Notes under the pieces: generated by a model | Databases searched by the model: none | What the model was told of the DNA's origin: nothing | What the model saw: only the letters and a program-made list of their open reading frames with translations | Translations under genes and position numbers: made by a program | Shown here: positions 33,883 through 46,200 of the stretch, piece after piece | Layout: the number at the start of each line of letters is the position of its first letter | How positions within the stretch are numbered: the first letter of the stretch is position 1 | Assembly: GCA_002118135.1 (NCBI GenBank) | Contig: BDIU01000021.1 | Span: 1 to 64,000, forward strand | Direction of reading: 5' to 3' | DNA: 64,000 nucleotides | From: Trebouxia sp. TZW2008 | Lineage: Eukaryota > Chlorophyta > Trebouxiophyceae > Trebouxiales > Trebouxiaceae

Positions 33883-35065
33883 TCAACCTACTTCATCATC
33901 AAAGTGAACCCGTACATGGAATTGGTGTTTTGCCAAGCGGTACATCAACAAACACATGTACTTGCAGGTGGGCGTGTAAGGCTGAGGCCGGCAGCTTTCA
34001 AACGTTAGATGCTGTAGATTTTGCAGGCGACTGAGTCCCAACAAACTAGAGCAGCAAGACAAAAACCCAAAATTAACAGCAAGGACCTCAAGTGCATGCA
34101 TATGCTGCCATTCCACATCTAATGTCAACAGTGTCTGTTGAGTCTGATTTCTGCCAGATGACACAAAGAGGGACGTAAGGCTCTGCAAAGCAGTCAGTCC
34201 ATCCCATATACGCAGAGGAGCTTTACGCACAATTAACAAAAGATCCTGCAGCCCTGTCAGGGAGTAAATGCAGCTCATGTCCAATGGCCCTGGATCTGCC
34301 CCTGACAAACGTGGACAAGCATCTACTATAACTAAGCTTCTAAGACTGGTCAAAGCAGCCAGACTAGGGAAAACGCAGCCTTTCTGCAAAGGGCATACTG
34401 AGAGAGGTGTCTGTTACTTTAAGCTTTTGAAAAGAAGACACGCAGGCACATGTCTTCTGAACGTCCACTGCACAGTCGTGTAACATCAGATTGGTCAGCT
34501 GCGAGGGTAGTTTTAGAGCTGCGTAATGTCCTCCTGTCAAGCACAGCTTGGCTAACTTGGGTAGCTGGTACAGGGCAGTCACATCCAACATACCGCTGTG
34601 AATAGGCTCAGGTTTTGTAATTTCACAGCAGGAAAGAGTTGTGAAAGGCAACAACCACTCAGGATGTACGTCTGTACTTGAGAGAAAAATTTGGCGCAAC
34701 TTGCTAGAGACAACGCAAGGAGAGCTGCCTTTGTAGCTGACGCAGCGTCGTTGTATGCTGCCAAGATCTGAACGTGTTTGCCATGTACTCCCAGCCAGGA
34801 GATAAAACTTGAGAAGCGTTGATCGGACATTTGCAGCAGCAACATCAAACCACGGGAAAGCGACCCTTCCGTTCGAAAGACGAAACTTCCGACTGATTGT
34901 GCGCAACTTAAGAAACTCAGCTTGGCCCTCCAACAGCCTGTCAGGTTCGGTGTGACCAAGATCAATGCCGTCATTCACGCCCAGATCCAAGTGCAACCAA
35001 ATCTGAGCCCATAGCTCCGAAGACAATAGGTCAGCGTAGTTGATGCTCAGGGCTGCACTCGACAC
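33883..35065 (-). pseudogene. F-box/LRR-like gene, frame broken or 5' exon missing
   Basis: The first part (34364-35065) starts with an F-box-like helix pattern (LLSSELWAQIWLHLDLG, LRTISRKFRL) and continues into leucine-rich repeats (LPKLAKLCLTGG, LPSQLTNLMLHDC). The second part (33883-34389), in another frame, carries on the repeats (LAALTSLRSLVIVDACPRLS, LTGLQDLLLI, LSRLQNLQHLTFESC). The two frames overlap at 34364-34389. Joining them needs either a one- or two-base indel or an intron of about 34 bases ending TTTGCAG, which is far shorter than the others here. The first part has no ATG, and an in-frame TGA lies just before it, so a 5' exon is missing. Either a recent pseudogene, a sequencing error or an unusual gene model. 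Confidence 0.5.
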
Positions 35066-36056
35066 TCACCGGCGCCTATCTAGAACCGTTGCCGCTATTT
35101 ACGCATGGGTCGGACATTTAGTGCAGTCAGCTATTTCAGCGACAACAGCATTTTAGGCCACACCGCCGCTACAGAGACTCGTCCACTGAAGGCGATCGCT
35201 CCACAGCTGACTGACCGGTGCTCCGACCAGTCTCTGGTCACCAGTTGACCTGGTACAATACGTGACTGCCGTGATCAGTAAGCTCGGAAGGCAAGCTGGG
35301 CTGCACGGCAAACTTGTCAAATGGCTTGCGAGACCAGAGCCAACCCTCAAGACATGGGTTTTATGAACTCAGGACAAATTTTGAACCACAGTATGTTGTT
35401 GCATGCTGGGGACAATTACAGCTTGACTCAAATGCTAAGCTGCATGTCTGTGGCGCATTTGCTGTGCATCAGTTTGCTTGACCAGCCATCTATGACAGCA
35501 GACCGCACCTGTAGTAACAGTCCAGACATAGCTGCTCACATTAGTCACTCCAAAGCATGTCCTCATTCCATTCACTCATTCATTATAAACGTGGGCTAGG
35601 CAGGCCCAACAAGGTACGTACAGAAGCAGTCAACTGTCTCCAACGTCCTCATTTGGCAGGTACCAAGCCAAGCAGTACATCACGAATCCTTCATGGCAGT
35701 CGTGTATTGAATGACATGTCAGTTGTGTACTTTACTGCTGCAAGTCAGTCCTCAGTGCTGGCACAATGCTTCTGCATCACGCACTCTCGTGCAAAGACCA
35801 CTGTTGCAACTTTCATGAACATTTTGAATGGGAGTGGAATGTAGATGTTATTGAGCTGCTTCATTGCAGACTGGCATCAGCAATATGTTTCTTCTGCAAT
35901 CTCGGGATTTGCTTCACTCAATAAGTCACTGCTGTAATTGGTATAGATGCAGTACTGGTACACCTGCAGGCCCACAGACGGCAATCATGCATGGAGGCAC
36001 TCAAACAACTATTGCCAATTGAACACGCACACGTAAAGCCAATAGCATTTGCAAGT
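35066..36056. other. intergenic with a dispersed repeat
   Basis: Holds a short GACCAG/CTGGTC hairpin near 35228-35242 and a family-1 dispersed repeat at 35571-35650. Open frames of up to 95 codons show no family resemblance. Confidence 0.5.
35571..35650. repeat. dispersed repeat family 1, copy B
   Basis: ATTCACTCATTCATT run, then GTGGGCTAGGCAGGCCCAAC, AAGGTACGTACAGAAGCAG and ACTGTCTCCAAC. The flanking ACTGTCTCCAAC is shared with copy D, so the unit extends at least 30 bases beyond the GTACGTAC core. Confidence 0.82.
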
Positions 36057-37256
36057 CTATTGAAAGGGTAGACCAGCATTCATGAGCCAGCTGCCAAACA
36101 CGCTGTAGAGGATGATGACGGATATGAAGCTAATCATGAGGAAAGCACGTACCAGGTGCGGCACAGATGGCTTGAACTTCTGAGGCACGACGTCCAAGAG
36201 TTGTTTCAGGAAAGTTTGGTTCTCAGGGATGGTGCTGAGCACTATGTGGCCTACATTTCCAGCGGCAAACTTTGACGAGAACTGCAGGTATTGGATGATC
36301 TTGCATGGACATGTGGCGGAGATGCATGGCATTTGTAGTCAATTGCAGGTACTCTGTGTGACCACTCGACATACTTGACCTACGAGCCCATGCGGAGCAG
36401 TACTTGTACAGCAGTAAACTAATGTTCGCAAACAGTTTGAATACACTTGTAGGCTTTATGCCTGCAAGGGGCAAGTATGGTCATGCAGCCTAAGTTGGTG
36501 CTTGGCCTCCTCAGAGCGCTCGTCAACTTGTGCTTGGAAAAGACATCATGCAAATGAATGCACTGGCTTGACGTGTTAGCACTGCAAGCAGTCCTGCATG
36601 CAGGTGCGTGGATGAAAACTATCATCAAACGCTGCTGACCTTCAGGTGCCAGAAGAAGTTTGGTTGCTGCTGCGTACAGAGTCCATACCTCCTCTGTAAT
36701 GAACGGGGGATCTATGACAACACAATCAAAGGTTTGATGGATGTTTGCAGGAATGTCTTCTGGGTTGTTGAAGTCATATAGCACAAAATTGCGCTCTTTG
36801 CTCCATTGCTTGTCCAGGTCAAACAGAGCACTCTGCTTCCGCAAGCTGGAACTCTGCATAGCATGCGCATCATTCTGTACAAAGAATGCTGACTGATGCA
36901 CCGTGGTCCTGAGACTTGGGTCTTGCTCTGCATGACATGCCCTCATGCACTCATTGCAGTAATGGTGATAAAGCAGGGCATGCACTGCTGAACACATACC
37001 TTGGGCAGGGAAAAGTAAAGGCTTGGCGTGGACAAGAAAGCAGCTCTTGTAGAGGTGCTCAACAGCTCCTGCAGTGGCATGGAGTCGTGCATGTCAATTT
37101 TGGGCCCCCACAAAAATGTGACACATTGTATGAGAACTATTAGGATTCATAGAGCAATGTGCAGGATGTGAGGGACAATACCTTGACAAGCACCTCGATT
37201 GTAGCTGGTGAATACCAATACTGGTTTAGGTCCTCATTTTCAGGGTGCCTGCTCAT
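36057..37256 (-). CDS. EFM5: EFM5/EEF1AKMT1-type lysine methyltransferase
   Basis: Seven-beta-strand SAM-dependent methyltransferase whose family methylates eukaryotic elongation factor 1A. Four exons, phases close, 183 aa: 37182-37256, 37000-37068, 36640-36853, 36057-36250. Evidence: NEDLNQYWYSPATIE (family QLSQFWYS), AAFLSTPSLYFSLPK, then NFVLYDFNNPEDIP, the DPPF catalytic motif in CVVIDPPFITEEVW, and IVLSTIPENQ. The N-terminus is short relative to human (214 aa), and a stop 9 codons upstream makes this ATG the first available in the exon. The C-terminus reads through into a hydrophobic stretch (FLMISFISVIILYSVFG) unlike the family's usual end. A missed small intron there is possible, though none fits the phase. 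Confidence 0.85.
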
Positions 37257-37908
37257 ACGATCAAGTATTTCGACAACACTTCAACAGGAATCGGCTTCTG
37301 TTGGCTTGCAATCACTTCAAGCGCAAAAATCTTCGAGGCGCTGAAACCTTTTTGTGTGCACCTTGCTAAGAAGCGATTCCCAATTTCCATCCCAGCTTCT
37401 CAGGCTGCTGAAGGGACACAGACAAATGTCGATGCCCGTGAACGCCTCGTCCGGGTCAATTCAGCGCGTTCCAGACCAACATGTCGCGGCTACAGGGCAT
37501 CAGGTTGTGGTGATCAGCATGACAATTCTTCTCATGCAAGTGCAGGGTTTTCAGGCACTCTGCACTAATCTGCAGACGATTTCAGCTGCCTGAGATTGCG
37601 GTTAGCAAATGCACGGACCTTTTGAGGTCGCCGCCGCGGAACAGCGACCAGAAGGCGATCTACATGAAGCGCATCGATGCATGCAAGTTGACTTTTGCAA
37701 GGCATTCAACGATTTGAATTTGCCTGATCTCATGCCAGGCAAGATGCCTCATGAGCGTCTATCCTTTGATGACGGTTTCTATCAGAAAGCGAGGTGTCAG
37801 CGGCTGCTCTTGATCAACATTTTTTGAGTGAAATAAGGCAGCGGGAGAGTCTGCTGTTCAAGGCATGCGCAGTCTGCGCAAAGTACAGAAAAGTTGATCT
37901 AGCTGAGC
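37257..37908. other. divergent intergenic region with minor open frames
   Basis: Separates EFM5 (-) and the CRAL-TRIO gene (+). A plus-strand frame of 72 codons at 37609-37827 starts with ATG and ends in LLLINIF. It matches nothing known and may be 5' UTR or an upstream exon. No repeat recognised. Confidence 0.45.
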
Positions 37909-39428
37909 ATGGCCGTCGCTGCCGCGCTGGGTCGGTCCTGTCATGCGACCCTGCTCAGGCCAACAGCACCGCAACGGGCTTTCAGGCATTCAGCGTTCAG
38001 AAGCGTATCGCATTCAACTCCCAGAAAGCTTGAACGACGCATTCGTAGTCAGCAAACAAGCACTGCTGCTCCGCCAGCTGGCTTGGCAATTCCCCCGTGG
38101 AAAGACTCTACGGAACAAACACAGGCAGGATCGCAGCTGCTACCAACCTTCTGATGCAGGAGGCTCTGCCATGGCACAGTCATAGTATCACCCCTGCTGC
38201 TGCTGCTGCAGGCACTGCATCAATTGCAGGATAAAATGAATGCATGTTCCTACGGCAAACCAGATGAAGACACACTAAAATGGTTTTTGCGAGACAGAAA
38301 ACTAGATGTGGATGAAACAGTAGACAAGTTGACAAACATGCTGAAGTGGCGGCAGGACTTTCAGTAGGTGTCAAAGCTGACAAATGCCATGCCCTGCTGC
38401 ATCATCAATGGCCCTCTTTACACATACAGTGTAGGTTTCAGTGCTCATCTTAGTGTCTGCATGCATGACGCAGTGTCAAGTCTTGGACTGGTGGAGTTGC
38501 AGCCAGAACGTGTGGTGCTTCCATGACTGAAATGAGTCACTCAATTGCTTATTTTGGCATGCAGTGCTGATGATCTCACTTGGGAGATGGTAGCCAAGGA
38601 AGCCTCAACTGGCAAAGCATACTTGCATAAACATAAGGATGTCAGCGGGCAGCCAGTCATAGTGATCAGGTCATCCCTGCACAACACAGGTCAGTACAGC
38701 AGGCTGCAAGATGCTGAACCTACCAAGCAAACTTCATGCAGACCAGTGCAGTCACCTGCCAAACCTGATGTCAGTAGGGACAATAAGCTCTTTGTGACTG
38801 TGCAGGGGAGTTTTCTCTGGATGACAGCAAGCGGCTGTGTGTCTTGATCTTGGAGAAGGCTCTGAAGGAGCTGCCTGAAGGTCAAGATACTGTCCTGGGC
38901 ATTTTTGACCTCAAAGGCTTCAAGCAGAAGAATGGAGATCTGGGCTTTGCTAGGTTTCTGGTCAGTCACTTGACATTGATGTAGTGCAAACGGCACGTTT
39001 GCTGCCATTTGGTTGTAAAAGAAGAGGATGCTCTGCTTTTGACCTGACGAAGCTGCACCTGACCTGTGTATGGAAGCATGCCACTGCCTGCGACAGCGTA
39101 CATGTATGCTAGACATGAACATGTTTGCCACAACATCAGCAAATGCCGCCAGGCAGCTTGCCCTTGGAATGCTATCAACATCATGGAATAGCCAACGCAT
39201 ATTAAAGGTTTCTCGCTGATGCAGAGGGAGATCTTCTTCACATACTATCCCAAGCGGCTAGGTCAGGTGCTGTTTATAGATGCGCCATGGATATTTCAGC
39301 CCAGCTGGAACCTATTTAAGCCTCTTTTGGGCAAGTATGCTGGTTTGGTGGCATTTGTGAACAGAGAAGAACTGAGAGCCAATTATTTCACACCCGAGAC
39401 TGTGCCAGAGGATTTCAAAGAAGCCTGA
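37909..39428 (+). CDS. CRAL-TRIO (Sec14-like) lipid-binding protein, probably plastid-targeted
   Basis: Binds and transfers small hydrophobic ligands such as phosphoinositides or carotenoid-like compounds (family role). The N-terminal helical region is GKPDEDTLKWFLRDRKLDVD with TNMLKWRQDF. The CRAL-TRIO core is LCVLILEKALKELPEGQDT, FDLKGFKQKNGDLGFARFL, FFTYYPKRLGQVLFIDAPW and LLGKYAGLVAFVNREEL. Exons 38230-38363, 38565-38689, 38806-38960 and 39225-39428 close in phase. The first exon (from 37909) encodes a Ser/Arg/Ala-rich, acid-poor leader (MAVAAALGRSCHATLL) typical of a chloroplast transit peptide. Joining it at 38124 requires a GC donor (CAG/GCAGGA), and in-frame continuity supports that choice without proving it. 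Confidence 0.83.
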
Positions 39429-40226
39429 AAGCGTTCACTGTTTACTTCTCAAAGGCATGATTACGAGACAGCTACAGACTGACGAGTTTGGTGGAACAGA
39501 GGTGCACAAAAGTCGAGAAAGTTTTTGAAAGAACGAATGCTATTTAAGGACTGGTGGCTGCCCGCACGCTGTGTTGATGCTTCCAACTTTGTCTGACATA
39601 CATACCTCGCTGCGTGAGTCATACGTTAAAACATACAGAAGACCGCCCAGTGCAGTGACCTGGTCATTGCAGTATCTGTGCTTTCAGCACCTGCTCGACA
39701 TGATGACATACAATAACAATGTTAAAATTGCCCTTGACACGTCACACCTGCTGTGCTGACTGCACCCAAATGCAATATGTAGTCGGCATGTCCTGCTACA
39801 ACACACGCGTTTGTAATGACGGCATTCAAGCATTTCACGAAACCCCATCTGACAGTACATCTCTAATGCAGTCAATGGACAAGCCGCTGCGTGACACTAC
39901 ATTCGCCATTGGAGCGCCTTCAAAAAGTTTTGCTACCCTACTGATGCATATTGTGACTCAGCCCATCCCATCATCTTTCGTTGACAGCGCTTTCAGTGCT
40001 TCTGAGATGTCTCCTTCAGACACAAGAGCTGCATCATGCAGCACAGATCGGAGCGCCTGGACAAAGCTTGAATCTATCCAGCCAATGGCCTGCACCAAGG
40101 ATCACTTGCTGCTATCAGAATAACATCAACCGAAAAGAAGGAATTGCTGGCAACAGCTTATTCATCACCCACACAGCCATGATTGCCTGTGTGCTGCCTC
40201 TCAGTGTGACCTGACACACTCCAGGG
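39429..40226. other. convergent intergenic region
   Basis: Between the 3' ends of the CRAL-TRIO gene (+) and importin-11 (-). A plus-strand open frame of 134 codons (39719-40123) has no recognisable domain and no ATG-centred context; regarded as chance. Confidence 0.45.
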
Positions 40227-43200
40227 TCAAGCATTCTGTAATTCAGCAGGTAATTGAACATCCAGCCTGCTAGGCATGATGAGGACCACCTCTGCACATG
40301 GAATCAGCCAGGGAACAAACGCTGCCCTCACACTGCTGCCTGTTCCCAGGTGTGTCCATGCGCAGAGGGCATCAGCTCACCAGCAACGCATGTGCACAGC
40401 GCAGTGAATACATAGAAGTGCCAAGTCAATACAGTATTCATTTGATTTAAGGACACTTGATATAAGGACGTTCTCGATGCAAGGACAATGCAATTAATAA
40501 CCAATCACTGCGGTTTGACTGCTGTGGCACCTAAGTAAGGACTTTTCAATATAACGGCAACTTTCATGGGAATTAAAAGCAGTTGTTACATAGGAATGTC
40601 ACTGTAGCAACAAGCAAACAGCAAGGCAAGCACAGCAGCCCTACCTCTATCAAGGCCTCTTGGCCAACAACTGATACAGCCTTCTGTGCAGCAGCGCCCA
40701 CAGCTGTGTGAAGGTCCAGGCTTCTGGGAGCGGACTGTATAGACAGCCCTGTGCGGCGCAGCTTGATCTTGTCATGCTGAGTGTCATTGATGTCCTTGTT
40801 GGCTATCAGAGTTCGCCGCTCAGCTTCTTCTTGCTGCAATAGCCAATGAAGTCACTATATCAAGCCTGAAGAGACTTGCAGCATGTTTTGACAAGCAAGG
40901 AAGAAACCAAATCTATTGCTTTAGGCGTCATAATCGCAGCGTCAATGAGCAGAAGCAGCCAGGACTCAGCTTTTGACATGAGCACCAGAAAACTTGGCAA
41001 ATATTTGCGGACATGTGCTTTGCGTCAAGGCCTTGGCAGAACGTACCAGAAACTTGTGCAGGAAGAATATCTGAGGGCTGGCATCACATTGGGCAGGGTA
41101 GACGAAGTGCAGTCTGTCACAAGAATGATCAATGTGGAGCATTGTGAGGGCATTTCCGTCAGACGTGTGCTGTGATACTGCTTTTGTTGTGATTGATGCA
41201 ACTTGCGAACAAAGCCTCCATTGGGTTTGTGATCATGCCTGTGGAATTTTTTGTGAGCGTGACTTACGGTAAACACTTTGGACTCTGCCAGGGCCCGCAA
41301 GCACACAGCCAGGATCCTTGCCAAGCGCTGTACAGCAAACATGGGAGCAGTGGCAGCTGACACCAGCAGGGTTGAGAGGCCTGCAGCGGCCATGTGCCTT
41401 TTCACCCTGCCTTGCAGCGAGCCTACTGTGCCTAGGCCAAGAATCTCTTCTAGATGCCTGCATCATGAGAGAGCGCAGTGAGAAGTTGAAGAGACGGACA
41501 GACATACCGCCAGACAGGCAAATGGGCAGCTGCCATGAGCCCTTCCGCTCTGCCATGCAGCGAGCCTACTGTGCCCAAACCGAGTTCCTCTTCCAGATGC
41601 CTGCATCATCGCAGGTTGCTGTTACAGCACGACAAGACAGATAGGCGCTGCACGGCAAACATGGGGGCTGTGGCAGCTGACACCAGCAATGTAGAGAGGC
41701 CTGCAGCTGCCATGTGCCTCTTGACCCTGCCTTGCAATGAGCGCTTTCAAGTTTTGCTGTGGGGACTTCTGGCAAGCCTGTACCCTCAGATCTTATGTGG
41801 CACAGCCCTACCAGTCAGGACGCCTGACCAGGTGGAAGCAATGGCGCCCCAGCAGTCCAGTAAACAGCCTGCAGTGTCTTGGCTGTGCTGCCTTTGCCAG
41901 GCAATGAGCAATACTGCCACGTTGAATAGCTTCATGTTTACAACTGATTGCGCACTTGGTTAGAGGAACTGACCTGGTGGAGGCAATGGCAGCCCGGCAA
42001 ATCAGCAAGCACCCTTCTGTGTCTTCGCTGCTGCTGCCCATCAGGGCGAGAAACAGCATGACATAGCATCAGAAGTAGTACATTGACAGCATATGTATTT
42101 TACTTTGGACTTGCCTGGTGGAAGCAATGGCAACCCAGCGGTCCAGCAAGCGGCCTTCTGTGTCTTCGCTGCTGCTGCCCATGAGAGCGGGAAACAGGCC
42201 CGGCGCTGTGCACGCTATGACGGCTAGGGCTTCCAGTAGGTTGTCTGCCACAGTATGCAGGTGCATGGGTCCTGAGGGCTGTGTGGCTGCCACTATATGC
42301 ATTGCAGTCCTGCCACGAGCATACACCATGCTGATCATAATCCAATGAAAGCATCATCAGTGACAATGGTGATGCTAATGTTGATACTGATACCGAGCCT
42401 GATGTTGATAGTGGTGGTAATGGCGGTAATGATGCTGATCATGATAACAACTATGGCATAGTAGACCTATATATGTATGTCACACTCCATCACAAGTGCT
42501 GGGTATGTGTGGCTGAAGCCTGGTGTTGCCGAACTGGCTTGATTTGCGCATCACGGCAAGGGTGTACAGTGTGCATGTGATAGCGATAATGATGGTAGCG
42601 ATGACAGATTCAAGAACAAGTGCTAGGCATGTGTGACCCAAGTGCTCTCTTGTTGAGCAAGCTTGCTCTTGGACAGCAGGTCCATCTTCAGAGCAGACAC
42701 ATCTTGCTTGACAAACCAGGCACCTCTTCAGTACAGGCACACTTGTAGCGCAGGCAAATCTTCATGAGCAGGCGCATCTTGCTTCATATCTTGGCCTTTG
42801 AGCTGATTACAATTGACCAGAATTCAGCATCAGGACTCAGCACTCACCTCACAGCAGGAGCGAGCTGAGCCTTCTGAGTCTCTGGCAGGTCATGCTCAAG
42901 AAGAACAGTCAGCAGGGAAGCAGCAGCACTGGCGTCTGAGAGTGCGTCCATGTCCAGCGAGGTGCTTTCCTTCTTGTGCGCTGCCTTGCTGACCCTGTGT
43001 CTGGGATGGTAAGACAGCTGAATGCCACCCAGTGGTGACTGCTGCTCCTGACCTGATACAGCACAAAAGGAGTGGTGAACACTAATCCCAATTCAACTTC
43101 TCCTGATTTGTGTCTGCTGTGCAATTTGCGGGTTAGTTTGCAATGGTGAAGAGCGACTCGATTGCCTCGTCTGAACATCGGAAAGATAGTTTCCGGGCGG

Positions 43201-46200
43201 TGGTGCAGGGAGGCCGCTATTAGAGGCATTTGGCTGTCCAGTATTCGGTTATGGAAGATTCAGCTATTACAAAAACAGCTTCCAGCACTTGACAAACGGG
43301 GGTATCATAGTAGCTTCCAAGCTACGGTAAACGCAAAAAGCAACCCAACACTTACCTGTTTGGGTCTTCTGCGCATTGCAAAGGATAGTTTCCAAGCTAT
43401 GATGCAGGGAGGCAGCTATATGGGGCATTTGGCTGTCCAGCATAGCTGGTAGGGAGGAGTCTGCTGTGACACAGTAGGCCTCCAGCACTTGGAAGATTGC
43501 TGTGTTGTCTTTGCCCCTCTGTAGGATAGCCACAAGGTTGGGCAGGAAGCCCTGCACCGCAGTCAGCTTTGTCATGCAGCATGAATAAACATGTCTAGAT
43601 ACAATGCGCCTTAGCATACATACATACATACATACATAATAATGCATGCTAGTTGGGCTCAAAGGCCTTGCTAGGTACGTATAGTCACCAAGCGGCTGTC
43701 TTTGAGCAATCAAGTCTTTTCACAAGCTGGACCACTTCAAAAGCACTGATCAAAGGTGTCAGTCCTTGGCATGCTTGCCAAGTGAGTGATTGAAAGGGGT
43801 GTGTGGGTGACCAGCACTTGGAAGATAGCTGTTCGTCCTTGCACCTTTGTAGGACAGCCTCAAGGCTGGGCAGAAACCCCTGCATCACACTCTACCAAGT
43901 CATATGCCCAGCATCTATGAGTGTCAGGGTGGCTTGATTCTGCAGCCTGCCCGTGATGTGTGCGCAAAGTGAGTGAAAGGGTGGGTGCATGGGTGGCTGG
44001 GTGGGTGGGTGTGTGCGTGAGTGAGTGAGGCAGAGGATGAGTGAGTGCGTGCAGAGGTGGGTGAGTGAGTTGGTGGGTGGGTGAGCGAGTGAGAAATAGT
44101 GTGCATGTGAGCGGACGAGCAAGTGAGCAAGCAATGAAGTGAAGGAGCTAAGCAGCCAGCAATGAAGTGAGCTTGCTGATGCTTGACTGGATTTGAGATG
44201 GACATCTGGCCAGACGCTTTGACAACCACTTTGGGCAGCAAAGCTAACACAGTTCAATGCGTTCACCTGTAAGGACGTGCTCAGGCTGCTGCTAGCAGCC
44301 AAGGTGGCATTCAACAGTTTCACTGCATCTTCAACCAACACTTCCTGCTGTGCTGGGGTCCCACCCAATCCCCGCTGAAGTAAAGCATAAAGAACTGCCT
44401 GGATGTTGCGGTCCAGAATAGCCATGGCCCCCAAGCGCCCTACCATGTGGGTCAGGACGGCCATGAGGGCACTGTGGAGCCTTGAGGCAGGCCCAGAACT
44501 GCCCTCCTGGGTTGCAGCATTCCAGATCTGCAACAACAGGAACTCAGGTTTAGCACGACAGCTTGGTCCGGCATGCTGATCTGTGGCAGTGCAGCGGTGC
44601 TGGCAGCAAAGTGGCCCTGAAAGAGACTTCAAAGTATGCAGCATGTTCACCTGCAGCAGACCAGCTATGATGGCAGCAACACTGAAATCTCAGCCTGAAA
44701 ATGACAAGCTGGTGCAGCATGTTCCCTGTGCTAGCTAGTGCAGCTGTAATGGCAGGCAAATGGGGCTGAGCGTTGAGTCCAAAGCCTTCAGAACCACAAA
44801 TACCAGGTTCAGCATGTTGAAATAGCAGTCAACAAAAGCAGGCCTCAAACTAATTGAACTCAGCTGCATACACCCCTGTACTCATACAACATGCTGACCT
44901 GTGGCAGTGCAGCTGTGATAGCAGCAAACTGGGGCTGAGCTTTTGGTCCTAAAGCTTTCAGCATCACTGTCACCAGGTGCAGCAATGTCAGCCAGCAGTA
45001 AGCAAAAGCAAGCAGCACAACCAAACAGCATCAATCACAGACAGCCAGCGGGTCTCTGCACCACGACATGATGCTGACCTGTGGCAAAGCGGCTGTGATG
45101 GCAGCAAAGTGGGGCTGAGCTTTAGGTCCTAGCGCCTCCAGCATGACAGTCACCAGGTGCAGAACCCGTACCATGCTGTCCACCTCGCTCACTCTTGACA
45201 GCATTTGGAAGCAGGCACTGAAGACGTGACCGGCGTGAGCCTCTACAACTGCCATGTGCGCTTGGCAGTCTTGCTGCAACCCATATTGCTGCTGCTGGTG
45301 TGCCTGTCAAAAAGACACATTGCACTGTTGATCTACGTTGAGAGAAGAAGAGGGAAGGATCAGAGAGGATGACAGCATTTGGAAGCAGGCATTGAAGACA
45401 TGACCAACATGAGCCTCCACGACAGCCATGTGCGCTTGGCAGTCTTGCTGCAATCCGTACTGCTGCTGCTGGTGTGCCTGTCACAAAGGCACTCTGCACT
45501 TGGTGGGCAAGAAGAGAAAGGCCGACAGATCAAGCAAGGGAGATCTAGGCAGTGTAAAGTGGACAGTGAAGACGTGACCAGCGTGTGCCTCCGCAACTGC
45601 CTGCAACCCATATTGCTGCTGCTGGTGCGCCTGTGGAGCACATACATAGCAGTTTTGCATGACGGAAGAAGAACGGACAAGAAGGAGAGCAGATGGCAGA
45701 AAGGATGGTCAAGCAGGCATTGATAACAAGGCCAACAGGTGCCTCCGCGACTGCCTTGTGAGCTTGACAGTCTTGCTGCAACCCATATTGCTGCTGCTGG
45801 TGCACCTGTGAGGACCATGACACAGCGCTTCCAGGCAAGAGGAGGAAGCAGAGGACAGGGGGAGAAAATAGTGAAATGAACAGATTATGAGTCAGGAGAC
45901 TTGACCAGCTTGTGTCTTCACAACTGCCATTTGGATCTGGTAGTCTTGCTGCGACCAAACTTATGACTACTGACGCCCAAATGGAAGATGCACAGCGTTG
46001 TTTAAGGCAGCATTGAAGGAAGGGAGATGGAGGAAGTGAGTGAGAAAAGGTGACGTCAAAACTGACAGTACTTGCACGACAACTGAGGCTGCTTGCAAGG
46101 GATGTATGCCCACAGGTGATGTGTTTCACACTTGAAAATCAGCAGGCTTCATGCCAGCACAATCATGCTTGAATTCATGACAAGGCAGGCACTAAGCTCC

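Noticed and set aside
39719..40123. 134-codon plus-strand frame in the convergent intergenic region
   Set aside because: No ATG-centred context, no domain and no splice continuity with the CRAL-TRIO gene, which has already reached its stop.
43970..44250. His/Pro/Thr/Ser-rich minus-strand frame (HSLTHPPTHSPT type)
   Set aside because: Translation of the GTGA/GGGT simple repeat, continuing out of a real importin-11 exon after its donor.
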